From Symsagittifera roscoffensis (lineage: Eukaryota > Xenacoelomorpha > Acoela > Convolutidae): DNA of 64,000 nucleotides. The position numbers were made by a program, and so were the translations under genes. The notes under the pieces are model-generated. The model was given only the letters and a program-made list of their open reading frames with translations, was not told the DNA's origin and did not search any database. Numbering within the stretch: position 1 is the stretch's first letter; each line of letters begins with the position of its first letter. This document shows positions 45,049-56,757 of this stretch, one piece after another. The stretch is from positions 7,227,671 through 7,291,670 of the forward strand of contig NC_087064.1 of assembly GCF_963678635.1 (NCBI RefSeq), given 5' to 3'.

Positions 45049-48000
45049 ATTTCAGTTGTGTCTCTTTAGCTGGGTCATAATAATTTAGCTTAGCTATGTT
45101 TGCTCCTGTTTTTTTTGTTATCTTCGAATACTACTGAATGTTCGGGACTCCATTCGAGTTTTTTAACAGGTACTTTCATGTTTTTTTGATTTTTTTTTTC
45201 ATTTTCTTCCGGTAATAGCGGTCGCAGCTTCTCTGTAAGTGTAGCTGCATTCGGTATAAACTTCGAAAGATGGTTAATACTCCCCAAAAAGGACCTGAGT
45301 TGTTTCAGAGAACCTGGATGCTCCGTTTTTGTGAGTTTCGGTGTGACCCCAATTTCCGATAGTTTGTGTCCTAATCAATTAACTTCGGTTTCGAAGAATT
45401 CACAATTTGACAGTTTAAGGGATAAGTTTACTTTATTTAACTTTATCAAGACATCCGATTTTAGTTTTTCATGCTCCATTTCTGACCCATTTGAAACTAT
45501 CAATATATCATCTAAGAAACAGAATGTGTTTCTCGAATTGTTCAGGGTACGATCCCTTGCCTTCTGGAAATCCGCTGGCGTATCAGCCAAACCGTACAAT
45601 CCGGTCAGAAATTGATATGTGCCAGTGGCCTTCATCCCTACTATATTGAAAAAGCATTGTTTTGCTGTTTCCGTTATAAGTTTCAATTGACTGTACCAAT
45701 ATTTCAAATCCAGCACTGTAAAAAAAGTACCTGCTGCTTGTGCAGTCACGATTTGACTGACCCCATTGAGCAGTTCCTCTACAATTGGCATTGGGTACTT
45801 ATTTTTGTACAGCTGATTATTTATAGAATGTCATCGAGGCCAATTTGATGGAGTCATCTTTTTTTTACAGTGATGACAATGGGGACTATAAAGAAATCAC
45901 TTGTACATTTGTCTAACCTTTGAATGTGACCCTCCAAAAGTAGTTTGTCATTTTCATTTTCTACCTTCTCCTGTACATGGATTGGTATTCGCCTCCTCTT
46001 TTCCTGGACTGGGCAGAGAGGGTACTTGAATGTAGTATTTACCACATGGTGTATTGATCGTCCTTGACGTTCGAACAGATATTTGAATTTTGAATATAAT
46101 TTTTCCTTCCATTCATCCGACTGTTTGCAAGAAAGCACGTCGAATCTAGACCTTTCTTTTGGTGCCAATTTATGGGCAGTACTAATGTCAACTTTGTTTT
46201 GTGAGTCTAACCCTAGAATGCACCTCGTTCGTCTTTCCGTGATTAGAAACCTGGCCTCTTGAACTTCCCATCCTGCCGAACGTATATTTAGTGCATTTCA
46301 GTTGTGTCTCTTTAGCTGGGTCATAATAATTTAGCTTAGCTATGTTTGCTCCTGTTTTTTTTTGTTATCTTCGAATACTACTGAATGTTCGGGACTCCAT
46401 TCGAGTTTTTTAACAGGTACTTTCATGTTTTTTTGATTTTTTTTTTTCATTTTCTTCCGGTAATAGCGGTCGCAGCTTCTCTGTAAGTGTAGCTGCATTC
46501 GGTATAAACTTCGAAAGATGGTTAATACTCCCCAAAAAGGACCTGAGTTGTTTCAAAGAACCTGGATGCTCCGTTTTTGTGAGTTTCGGTGTGACCCCAA
46601 TTTCCGATAGTTTGTGTCCTAATCAATTAACTTCGGTTTCGAAGAATTCACAATTTGACAGTTTAAGGGATAAGTTTACTTTATTTAACTTTATCAAGAC
46701 ATCCGATTTTAGTTTTTCATGCTCCATTTCTGACCCATTTGAAACTATCAATACATCATCTAAGAAACAGAATGTGTTTCTCGAATTGTTCAGGGTACGA
46801 TCCCTTGCCTTCTGGAAATCCGCTGGCGTATCAGCCAAACCGTACAATCCGGTCAGAAATTGATATGTGCCAGTGGCCTTCATCCCTACTATATTGAAAA
46901 AGCATTGTTTTGCTGTTTCCGTTATAAGTTTCAATTGACTGTACCAATATTTCAAATCCAGCACTGTAAAAAAAGTATCTGCTGCTTGTGCAGTCACGAT
47001 TTGACTGACCCCATTGAGCAGTTCCTCTACAATTGGCATTGGGTACTTATTGTTGTACAGCTGATTATTTATAGAATGTCATCGAGGCCAATTTGATGGA
47101 GTCATCTTTTTTTTACAGTGATGACAATGGGGACTATAAAGAAATCACTTGTACATTTGTCTAACCTTTGAATGTGACCCTCCAAAAGTAGTTTGTCATT
47201 TTCATTTTCTACCTTCTCCTGTACATGGATTGGTATTCGCCTCCTCTTTTCCTGGACTGGGCAGAGAGGGTACTTGAATGTAGTATTTACCACATGGTGT
47301 ATTGATCGTCCTTGACGTTCGAACAGATATTTGAATTTTGAATATAATTTTTCCTTCCATTCATCCGACTGTTCGCAAGAAAGCACGTCGAATCTAGACC
47401 TTTCTTTTGGTGCCAGTTTATGGGCAGTACTAATGTCAACTTTGTTTTGTGAGTCTAACCCTAGAATGCACCTCGTTCGTCTTTCCGTGATTAGAAACCT
47501 GGCCTCTTGAACTTCCCATCCTGCCGAACGTATATTTAGTGCATTTCAGTTGTGTCTCTTTAGCTGGGTCATAATAATTTAGCTTAGCTATGTTTGCTCC
47601 TGTTTTTTTTTGTTATCTTCGAATACTACTGAATGTTCGGGACTCCATTCGAGTTTTTTAACAGGTACTTTCATGTTTTTTTGATTTTTTTTTTCATTTT
47701 CTTCCGGTAATAGCGGTCGCAGCTTCTCTGTAAGTGTAGCTGCATTCGGTATAAACTTCGAAAGATGGTTAATACTCCCCAAAAAGGACCTAAGTTGTTT
47801 CAGAAAACCTGGATGCTCCGTTTTTGTGAGTTTCGGTGTGACCCCAATTTCCGATAGTTTGTGTCCTAATCAATTAACTTCGGTTTCGAAGAATTCACAA
47901 TTTGACAGTTTAAGGGATAAGTTTACTTTATTTAACTTTATCAAGACATCCGATTTTAGTTTTTCATGCTCCATTTCTGACCCATTTGAAACTATCAATA

Positions 48001-51000
48001 TATCATCTAAGAAACAGAATGTGTTTCTCGAATTGTTCAGGGTACGATCCCTTGCCTTCTGGAAATCCGCTGGCGTATCAGCCAAACCGTACAATCCGGT
48101 CAGAAATTGATATGTGCCAGTGGCCTTCATCCCTACTATATTGAAAAAGCGTTGTTTTGCTGTTTCCGTTATAAGTTTCAATTGACTGTACCAATATTTC
48201 AAATCCAGCACTGTAAAAAAAGTACCTGCTGCTTGTGCAGTCACGATTTGACTGACCCCATTGAGCAGTTCCTCTACAATTGGCATTGGGTACTTATTTT
48301 TGTACAGCTGATTATTTATAGAATGTCATCGAGGCCAATTTGATGGAGTCATCTTTTTTTTACAGTGATGACAATGGGGACTATAAAGAAATCACTTGTA
48401 CATTTGTCTAACCTTTGAATGTGACCCTCCAAAAGTAGTTTGTCATTTTCATTTTCTACCTTCTCCTGTACATGGATTGGTATTCGCCTCCTCTTTTCCT
48501 GGACTGGGCAGAGAGGGTAGTTGAATGTAGTATTTACCACATGGTGTATTGATCGTCCTTGACGTTCGAACAGATATTTGAATTTTGAATATAATTTTTC
48601 CTTCCATTCATCCGACTGTTTGCAAGAAAGCACGTCGAATCTAGACCTTTCTTTTGGTGCCAGTTTATGGGCAGTACTAATGTCAACTTTGTTTTGTGAG
48701 TCTAACCCTAGAATGCACCTCGTTCGTCTTTCCGTGATTAGAAACCTGGCCTCTTGAACTTCCCATCCTGCCGAACGTATATTTAGTGCATTTCAGTTGT
48801 GTCTCTTTAGCTGGGTCATAATAATTTAGCTTAGCTATGTTTGCTCCTGTTTTTTTTGTTATCTTCGAATACTACTGAATGTTCGGGACTCCATTCGAGT
48901 TTTTTAACAGGTACTTTCATGTTTTTTTGATTTTTTTTTTTCATTTTCTTCCGGTAATAGCGGTCGCAGCTTCTCTGTAAGTGTAGCTGCATTCGGTATA
49001 AACTTCGAAAGATGGTTAATACTCCCCAAAAAGGACCTGAGTTGTTTCAGAGAACCTGGATGCTCCGTTTTTGTGAGTTTCGGTGTGACCCCAATTTCCG
49101 ATAGTTTGTGTCCTAATCAATTAACTTCGGTTTCGAAGAATTTACAATTTGACAGTTTAAGGGATAAGTTTACTTTATTTAACTTTATCAAGACATCCGA
49201 TTTTAGTTTTTCATGCTCCATTTCTGACCCATTTGAAACTATCAATATATCATCTAAGAAACAGAATGTGTTTCTCGAATTGTTCAGGGTACGATCCCTT
49301 GCCTTCTGGAAATCCGCTGGCGTATCAGCCAAACCGTACAATCCGGTCAGAAATTGATATGTGCCAGTGGCCTTTATCCCTACTATATTGAAAAAGCATT
49401 GTTTTGCTGTTTCCGTTATAAGTTTCAATTGACTGTACCAATATTTCAAATCCAGCACTGTAAAAAAAGTACCTGCTGCTTGTGCAGTCACGATTTGACT
49501 GACCCCATTGAGCAGTTCCTCTACAATTGGCATTGGGTACTTATTTTTGTACAGCTGATTATTTATAGAATGTCATCGAGGCCAATTTGATGGAGTCATC
49601 TTTTTTTTACAGTGATGACAATGGGGACTATAAAGAAATCACTTGTACATTTGTCTAACCTTTGAATGTGACCCTCCAAAAGTAGTTTGTCATTTTCATT
49701 TTCTACCTTCTCCTGTACATGGATTGGTATTCGCCTCCTCTTTTCCTGGACTGGGCAGAGAGGGTACTTGAATGTAGTATTTACCACATGGTGTATTGAT
49801 CGTCCTTGACGTTCGAACAGATATTTGAATTTTGAATATAATTTTTCCTTCCATTCATCCGACTGTTCGCAAGAAAGCACGTCGAATCTAGACCTTTCTT
49901 TTGGTGCCAGTTTATGGGCAGTACTAATGTCAACTTTGTTTTGTGAGTCTAACCCTAGAATGCACCTCGTTCGTCTTTCCGTGATTAGAAACCTGGCCTC
50001 TTGAACTTCCCATCCTGCCGAACGTATATTTAGTGCATTTCAGTTGTGTCTCTTTAGCTGGGTCATAATAATTTAGCTTAGCTATGTTTGCTCCTGTTTT
50101 TTTTTGTTATCTTCGAATACTACTGAATGTTCGGGACTCCATTCGAGTTTTTTAACAGGTACTTTCATGTTTTTTTGATTTTTTTTTTTTCATTTTCTTC
50201 CGGTAATAGCGGTCGCAGCTTCTCTGTAAGTGTAGCTGCATTCGGTATAAACTTCGAAAGATGGTTAATACTCCCCAAAAAGGACCTAAGTTGTTTCAGA
50301 GAACCTGGATGCTCCGTTTTTGTGAGTTTCGGTGTGACCCCAATTTCCGATAGTTTGTGTCCTAATCAATTAACCTCGGTTTCGAAGAATTCACAATTTG
50401 ACAGTTTAAGGGATAAGTTTACTTTATTTAACTTTATCAAGACATCCGATTTTAGTTTTTCATGCTCCATTTCTGACCCATTTGAAACTATCAATATATC
50501 ATCTAAGAAACAGAATGTGTTTCTCGAATTGTTCAGGGTACGATCCCTTACCTTCTGGAAATCCGCTGGCGTATCAGCCAAACCGTACAATCCGGTCAGA
50601 AATTGATATGTGCCAGTGGCCTTCATCCCTACTATATTGAAAAAGCATTGTTTTGCTGTTTCCGTTATAAATTTCAATTGACTGTACCAATATTTCAAAT
50701 CCAGCACTGTAAAAAAAGTACCTGCTGCTTGTGCAGTCACGATTTGACTGACCCCATTGAGCAGTTCCTCTACAATTGGCATTGGGTACTTATTTTTGTA
50801 CAGCTGATTATTTATAGAATGTCATCGAGGCCAATTTGATGGAGTCATCTTTTTTTTACAGTGATGACAATGGGGACTATAAAGAAATCACTTGTACATT
50901 TGTCTAACCTTTGAATGTGACCCTCCAAAAGTAGTTTGTCATTTTCATTTTCTACCTTCTCCTGTACATGGATTGGTATTCGCCTCCTCTTTTCCTGGAC

Positions 51001-51285
51001 TGGGCAGAGAGGGTAGTTGAATGTAGTATTTACCACATGGTGTATTGATCGTCCTTGACGTTCGAACAGATATTTGAATTTTGAATATAGTTTTTCCTTC
51101 CATTCATCCGACTGTTCGCAAGAAAGCACGTCGAAACTAGACCTTTCTTTTGGTGCCAGTTTATGGGCAGTACTAATGTCAACTTTGTTTTGTGAGTCTA
51201 ACCCTAGAATGCACCTCGTTCGTCTTTCCGTGATTAGAAACCTGGCCTCTTGAACTTCCCATCCTGCCGAACGTATATTTAGTGC
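45049..51285 (-). repeat. Five tandem copies of a 1.25-kb Gypsy protease-RT-RNase H segment
   Basis: Units run 45049-46294, 46295-47542, 47543-48789, 48790-50036 and 50037-51285 (1246-1249 bp). All start ATTTCAGTTGTGTCTCTTTA and end CGAACGTATATTTAGTGC on the plus strand. The four internal junctions are identical (TTTAGTGC/ATTTCAG). The outer edges pass into unique RNase H (left) and unique protease (right) sequence. Copies differ at only a handful of positions, mostly single substitutions and T-run lengths. Each unit carries the end of the protease, the RT and the start of RNase H. Confidence 0.95.
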
Positions 51286-51492
51286 GCCAAAAATTACAAT
51301 GGGATGCTTGCTATAATCCACAAAATATGCCGGCAGGTTCAATTGCTTCGAAGGCTTAAACTTCACCTTCCCAGAGTATTCTAAGATTTGTTTCGCTACT
51401 GTCCAGTTTAGGAAACATATCGGGCTTCCTGTATCTTTAGTCATTTTGATTATTTGTTTATCAATTCGAACTGGTGCTTTTATTGATTTCAT
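45375..51492 (-). pseudogene. Gypsy protease and reverse transcriptase, RT present five times
   Basis: At the far right (51492-50845) one frame holds a protease with KDTGSPICFLNWTVAKQIL and then the RT start: FKYLFERQGRSIHHVVNTTF, RRIPIHVQEKVENENDKLLL. The next part (for example 45791-45375) holds VLDLKYWYSQLKLITETAKQ, YQFLTGLYGLADTPADFQKA and FCFLDDILIVSNG, where FLDD is the catalytic Y/F-x-DD box. Every copy has the same TGA after FFETEVN, replacing the residue before LGHK. Every copy also needs a frame change between the two RT parts. The damage therefore predates the amplification. Inner copies lack the protease active site. Confidence 0.9.
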
Positions 51493-51520
51493 TTTCTCTG
51501 ACGTTGGGTCTCGACGAATA

Positions 51521-52683
51521 TCAATTTTTTGCCTTTCTAGTTTTTTTAATATTCCCGTCCATGCTATTTTTTTCCATTTTTTCTTCGATATATTTGTTCA
51601 TCTTTTCCATCTGATTGTTGTTTTGTTCAATGGACATAGTTGAAAACTCCTCACAAGAATCAAATGACTGTATTAGCTTACACTCTTCTTCCGAGCTCTC
51701 TGTCGTTTCTGTTATCTCGTTTACTTGTTGTGACTTACACATGCGCGCAAAATGGTTCCGTTTATTGCAGTTTTTGCATTGCTTTCCCCTTGCTGCACAG
51801 TTTTTCAGATGTCCTTCTGTAAGCGGTTTACCGCATCGATTGCAGATTGCATGGTTTCCCGTCTTCCGTGCTATTTTTTTCAGGTGCCCTTCAATCCGGT
51901 TGTTTTCGTCTACTTCTATCCCTATTGTAGCTTTTATTTTATTGATTTCTATTCCCTACTGCCAAAAACGGTTCCCATTTTATTCTTATATGCGATCCTG
52001 ATTGCGATATTGTTTGCGCAGTACCTAATGTCGACTTTTGGAATGCTTGTGTTGTTTGTTTACTTTGTTCGAATTTTAATGCGCGTTTTAACACTTCATC
52101 GGGCGGCAATGTTTCGAACGTAAATATGTCTTGCAATGCAGGACTTCTCATCTTTGAAAAGAATAGATCCCTCACTAGTTCATCCTCCAAAGTGTCCAGT
52201 GCCGACTTCGCTGCTTGCGCAGTTAACGCGGCATGAAACGCCTCCAACGATTCACCGACTTCTTTTGATCTATTTAATAGCTTGAACCGCTCGTATGTAA
52301 TGCTCTGGGATTTTTCGAAGGTAACCTTTGCCAGCCTGACCATTTCCTTAAATTCCAGTTTAGAAAATTCAACGTGGGGATTTTTTTTGAACAAATCGTT
52401 TTTTCCTCCGTCTCCAACGCAAGGAATAGTCTTGACACTCGACGTTTTTGTACTTCGTTGTAGAAAATATAGTGACAAACCTGTGGTCCTCATTCTCGTC
52501 TCTCTTCATTTTTGCTGCTACACAATCTCTTAACACTCTATCCCGTGCCTCGCGGGCTGCTGTCGCCGCCGCGTCTTCCCCAGTTCGAGGCGTTTCCGGA
52601 CGTGGTTCCTGTTCTTCTATAACGGGTTTTGGTTCCTCAAGGAGTACTTCAGGGTTAACGTTTTCCTTTACCGTTACTGCCAT
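51521..52683 (-). pseudogene. Gypsy Gag with zinc knuckles (frameshifted)
   Basis: Starting at the ATG at 52683: MAVTVKENVNPEVLLEEPKP and a charged region. A second frame (52493-51939) has KSQSITYERFKLLNRSKEVG, ESLEAFHAALTAQAAKSALD and TFETLPPDEVLKRALKFEQS, the capsid-like part of Gypsy Gag. Then come CNRCGKPLTEGHLKNC and CKNCNKRNHFARMC; the second is a classic CX2CX4HX4C knuckle. The last segment is acidic (MCKSQQVNEITETTESSEEE). At least two frameshifts separate the parts. Confidence 0.8.
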
Positions 52684-52784
52684 CAGGAACTGTTCGAATC
52701 ACACTTTAAAGTTCCAAGGTAGATCTGAGTTCGCTGTGGTCCAGAAAATAGGAATCCCCATATCAGTTCTGTTGTCCTGAGATA

Positions 52785-52805
52785 GGAATCCTGCTGGCTC
52801 CGCCA
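52785..52805 (-). other. Candidate primer-binding site of the Gypsy element
   Basis: On the minus strand TGGCGGAGCCAGCAGGATTC lies about 100 bases upstream of the Gag ATG. Its complement, GAATCCTGCTGGCTCCGCCA, looks like the 3' end of a tRNA with CCA, closest to tRNA-Arg 3' ends I know. The 5' LTR would then lie at higher coordinates (perhaps starting around TGTGTGGTCAAGG near 52998), but without a second LTR its limits cannot be fixed. Confidence 0.5.
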
Positions 52806-53402
52806 TTCGATAATCCCAAATTAAGTATAACTTTGTTTGTGTAAAATGTGGATAGAATAATGTTTAATGTTGTTACTCGATGTTTTAGCAAATTTGATGG
52901 TAGCTTGGATTAGTTTTTGGTTTACATACAGGAGTACGGAACTCTGAATAAATCATTGGTACGTTTTTAGCACCACCTTTGACCTTGACCACACATAATT
53001 AATAAAATCGTAACGTAATTATATGACATTAATAAATACGCTTACTGCAACTGCAATGGTCGTTTAGCTGTCGCTCAAGGTTAGTTACTGCTAACGCAGT
53101 ACCACAGCTGTTGTTAAATTAAAATAACTACACGTTTTGGGAATGATTTCGATTGTGTCATCGCCCCGGATGGCACAGTCTAATCTTCCGCCAAACGCCG
53201 AGAACAACATTAAAGCTGTTGTTAACGCACTTGCAGTAAAACGAGGCTCAACAGGCTCCAGATTTTTAATTGTTCTAAAATTTCCAACTTTCGCTTCAGA
53301 CTGGAACATTTCTGAGAAGAAAAAAAAACACTAAATGATTTAACAAATATGAAACACAAATATATAAAGCAGCACAAATGCAACAGGAATGTGGAAGGAA
53401 TG
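52806..53402. other. Possible Gypsy 5' LTR and an orphan minus-strand segment
   Basis: 52806-52998 may be the LTR of the Gypsy element. At 53091-53311 the minus strand has a strong acceptor (T-rich tract ending TTCTTCTCAG) followed by a 72-codon open frame (FQSEAKVGNFRTIKNLEPVE onward). I do not recognise the protein. It could be a real exon, but no partner exon is evident. Confidence 0.35.
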
Positions 53403-54274
53403 TCAGTTTACTGCCTCATGAATGCAACCGGCGTTACCACGTTGAATCGCCAGGTCTAACCATTGTTTCAAGAATTTGAAGACAAACTTCTCACCTGTGA
53501 TGTCCCGGATGCGTATGGCGAGTTCCTTCAAGAAAATAAAAGACGATTTACTAACTCCACCAAGAGGCTTTTGTCGCAATGATCTCAAAAATCACGATTG
53601 TGGGCAAGTCTGTATAGCGGGTTTTTTCACCAGCTTCTGCTTCAGTTGCAGCATTGGCATCCGGTGTGCACGCTAACCGCATGTTTGAATTGGCGAGCCT
53701 GCTGATGCACGTGAAATCCACTTCTCTGCCATGGAAAAAAAGTTTAACCATCAGGACGTCGCCCATCTTGTCTCATTTACCAATGAGTTCAAGCCAATGG
53801 GTTCAAGTTGACAGCTGTCTTCATAGCTTCTCTGATTGTGTTGTTGCAATTGTTATGACAAATGAAACGTTGCTTAGTTTGAGGAATGGCAAGGGTGTGC
53901 TTACCGTCGGATATCGCTGTGTAGCCACCCTTATACTTGAACTGTGCGGTTGCGGGGGCTCCAATACAATGTACCGCCGATATACGAAACTCGTCGTGAG
54001 ACAAAGTTAACCCGAGTGGACGACAAGGGGGAATATTAATTCATTCACCTGAGCCAATAGCTTTGCAGCCATTGATGTGACCCTTGTTGGAGCTGCTTGC
54101 AGAGGCGGAAAGAATGGTCTGAGATTGTTTTTCGAATACTTCATCCAGCCAATGCTTCTGGCGCTGGCTAATGTTCCGGTCAGTGAAATCGACAATGCAA
54201 AGTGATTTCCAGTGTCGAACAGCGTCGGTCATCGAACAGTCAATGACTCTGCCAGATGTTATGAGGCTTCGCAA
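53403..54274 (-). pseudogene. C-terminal region of a LINE-type RT ORF with nuclease-like domain
   Basis: From 54274 down: SQRQKHWLDEVFEKQSQTIL, then GSGE followed by TGA where the family has W, then PLGLTLSHDEFRIS. Next CNNTIREAMKTAVNLNP, FHGREVDFTCISRLANSNM, AATEAEAGEKTRYTDLP and finally LGGVSKSSFIFLKELAIRIR with KQWLDLAIQRGNA. The order and spacing match a family of RT-associated C-terminal proteins in invertebrate and protist genomes (SGAWLNALP ... WDxTC ... ETLGGxG ... QRxSxAIQRGNA). The WDxTC part resembles a PD-(D/E)XK nuclease. One stop and about two frameshifts are present. Confidence 0.6.
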
Positions 54275-54309
54275 GTCTGCAGTTGCGATGAATTCTTCGT
54301 GAAATGAAA

Positions 54310-55300
54310 ATCTGCGTATATTTTGTTTGGTTGTCGAGTAATTCCATTATCCTTTATCCAGTGTTTTGCTGGCGTACACAATGAGTTGATCCCCGTTTTG
54401 ATGATTTTTTGTAAATGTTAATCCCATCTCACTGTCGGTTCGTAGGACATACATATTGGCTTCATCCGGGTGTCCCAGTGTTGGTGCTTGCTGTAAATTT
54501 GTTGCTTCCTACAATGCTGTCTTGAAAGCTTCATTATGAAAGGGTTTTTCGCTCGTATAGGGAAGTTTGGGAAGAGGTTCCACTGCATTTCCAAAACCTT
54601 CGACAAACTTTCGGTAGAAACCTAATAGGTCCTATTACCTTCCAGTTTTGTTTGACATTGTTAGAATCCGTTACGAGCGTAAATTTCTTTATTTTTTCTG
54701 GATCAACTTCGGCCTATTTTTTGTACATAACATGTTCAAGAAAATGAAAGTTCTTCTGAATTAATCTGAATTTTGATCCTTTCCGAACTCTCTAGAATTT
54801 CTATTAAAAATGATAATGTAGTCTATGTACAGCAATGCAATGCTTAGGCTATTTCAGTCAGCATTAACTCTCTTAAGTTTTGAAATACTCCTGGCGCTAA
54901 AGCGAGACCCATCGATGGTCTTTCCCTTTTATAAAAACCCATCGTCGGCTGTAAGATTTTCTGATTCTTTGACTAGTGCCATTGGAAAATAGCCGCAAGT
55001 TAAAACAAGGTTTGAGAAGAACATGTTCTCGTCCAATCAGCGAATGATATCAATTGTCCTCGGTAGGGGCCAACTTGTTGTTACGAGTGTCAATGGGGCT
55101 GCACATTTCGAGTAAGTTGTTTCAAACAGGTCGCTCTTTTCTAAGCTCTCGACTACCGTTTTATGGCTGTCCGCGTTCCACAATTCATACTTCCGATTTC
55201 TCGCCGAAATGGTTTTCTATCACCATGGAGTTTGATTTAAGTTTTGCTTCTATCCCAAATTCCTAGGTCTGACGAATTGCGTGAAAAGAGATAGTTAAGT
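54310..55300 (-). pseudogene. Ty3/Gypsy relic 2: RT end and RNase H start
   Basis: On the minus strand, in broken frames: MGLALAPGVFQNLRELML (RT block 4), an LLYIDYII-like stretch at the catalytic box, a YRKFVEGFGNAVEPLPKLPY block, then YVLRTDSEMGL and QLIVYASKTLDKG (RNase H start). Each is a recognisable Gypsy RT/RNase H landmark in the right order, with heavy decay. The next relic (56758-58390) carries a diverged copy of its RNase H part, so the two are separate elements in tandem. Confidence 0.65.
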
Positions 55301-56757
55301 CCATCAAACATTATCTGTACTCTCTTCTTCTCTTCTGATGACAATTGTGCACCATCCAGCGTAGCGTGTTTGCCTAATTGGGAGAACTACAATTTTTTTC
55401 AGACCTTTCATTTTCTCCTGATAGATAATTACTTTTTTAGAATGGAAAGAGCATAGCGGTACTTGTGTTTGAAAGTTAGGCTAACAAAAACGCTGTTTTT
55501 TTTTCAGAATGGTATTCCTGTTGGGTCCTTAAAAACCAGCACGCTACCAGTCTTTGCAATTCTTACTTATGTATACAAGCTCTCAATGGTTTTTTCAACC
55601 TCTATTAGATCTGACCCCGTAACTGTCAGATTAAAAACGAAATCCACTCCTCTCAGTTTACATACTTCACACCTCCATTATTCCCTTACTCAAGAAAGTT
55701 TTTGATACTAGTACAATAAGACGATTCTAATTTTCTGACGCTAATCTATTACCTATTTTCTCCCGAACTACAATTTTCCAGAACTTGGTGTTTTTACTTC
55801 TAAGGTATTCCATATTTTCTCACAACTTGATTCACTCAGTGGATAGAAAGTAGGGGTAATTTTGGAATAGTCAAGCAGGTATGTTGCATTGCCCCACTAG
55901 CCGAATTTCTAAAGCGCATTTACGGAACTTGACGCCAAATACATACAATACTTTAGTCTTCCTTCTGATGGTATCAATTCAAAAGAAAGTTCCTCACTTA
56001 GAGCAATTTAGATTTCCCTTTTGTTCGATGGCAGTTGATTTTTTTTACTGAACAATACTATCAGACTTAATTATGTTTTAAAATTAATTTGCTTTGCAAC
56101 TTCACCGCCGTTAATTTCCCTAGTTATAGAAGTGTTAGCAAAAACTAACCAAAAAATTCCTCCTTTTTGTCCATGATGAGAAAAAGTGTTTTGTTTTGAC
56201 AAGTAATTTAACTAAACAAACATTATTTTTGTCCTCATCAACATCAGAATCTTTATACAACTACTAGTGCTCGAAACGTATAGGCGCTGAAATGGTTTTC
56301 AATTTTTATATCGCTTGTTGCCTCCCGACTAATTGGTGAGGATTTTTCAAAGGTATCGTTTACAAAGGTAGCTGCCATTGATTTTGATTTTGATTTTATT
56401 TTGGCTGTTTCTTTTCACAGTTTTTGAAGGTTTTTTCCTGAGACTCTCCTTTGTTTGTTCATAGGTCTACTAGGTTGATGCTCTTCTAGATTGAATATCC
56501 AAATTTCCGACGCAGAACTGAAATGACCAGGATTTACCCTTACCGACGTTACTTTTTCTCCCACAGAGGTAGAACGAGGCCGTTCTAATTTTGGGGTGGC
56601 CTTAGATAACTCAACAACCACTTCTATTTTCTTTTTTTTCTTTTTCGGCAAGTTTCTTGCGCAATTATTGTTATTCGGTGCAGGAAGGCCTTTAGCCCAT
56701 GATAGAAAATTGTTTGCTGTTATTTAAACTTTTTTCTTTTTTCTTCAATCAAAAAGT
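55301..56757. other. Between Gypsy relics 2 and 3: no gene recognised
   Basis: AT-rich sequence that should hold the 3' end of relic 3 (read on the minus strand) and the 5' part of relic 2. A minus-strand open frame at 56415-56651 encodes KKKKKKIEVVVELSKATPK and similar basic sequence; it could be an integrase tail but is not diagnostic. Confidence 0.35.

Noticed and set aside
50127-50606. 159-codon plus-strand frame, repeated as 94-codon versions in the other units
   Set aside because: Antisense of the RT/RNase H segment in each tandem unit.
45049-51285. CRISPR-like or satellite explanation of the regular repeats
   Set aside because: The unit is 1.25 kb and contains RT coding sequence; there are no short repeats with unique spacers.
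51615-52123. Plus-strand frames of 120-130 codons rich in hydrophobic residues (membrane-protein-like)
   Set aside because: Exact antisense of the Gypsy Gag zinc-knuckle region; the minus strand carries the recognisable motifs.
55463-55705. 80-codon plus-strand frame beginning MCLKVRLTKTLFFFQNGIPV
   Set aside because: No motif, and it lies among minus-strand Gypsy relics; best regarded as chance.
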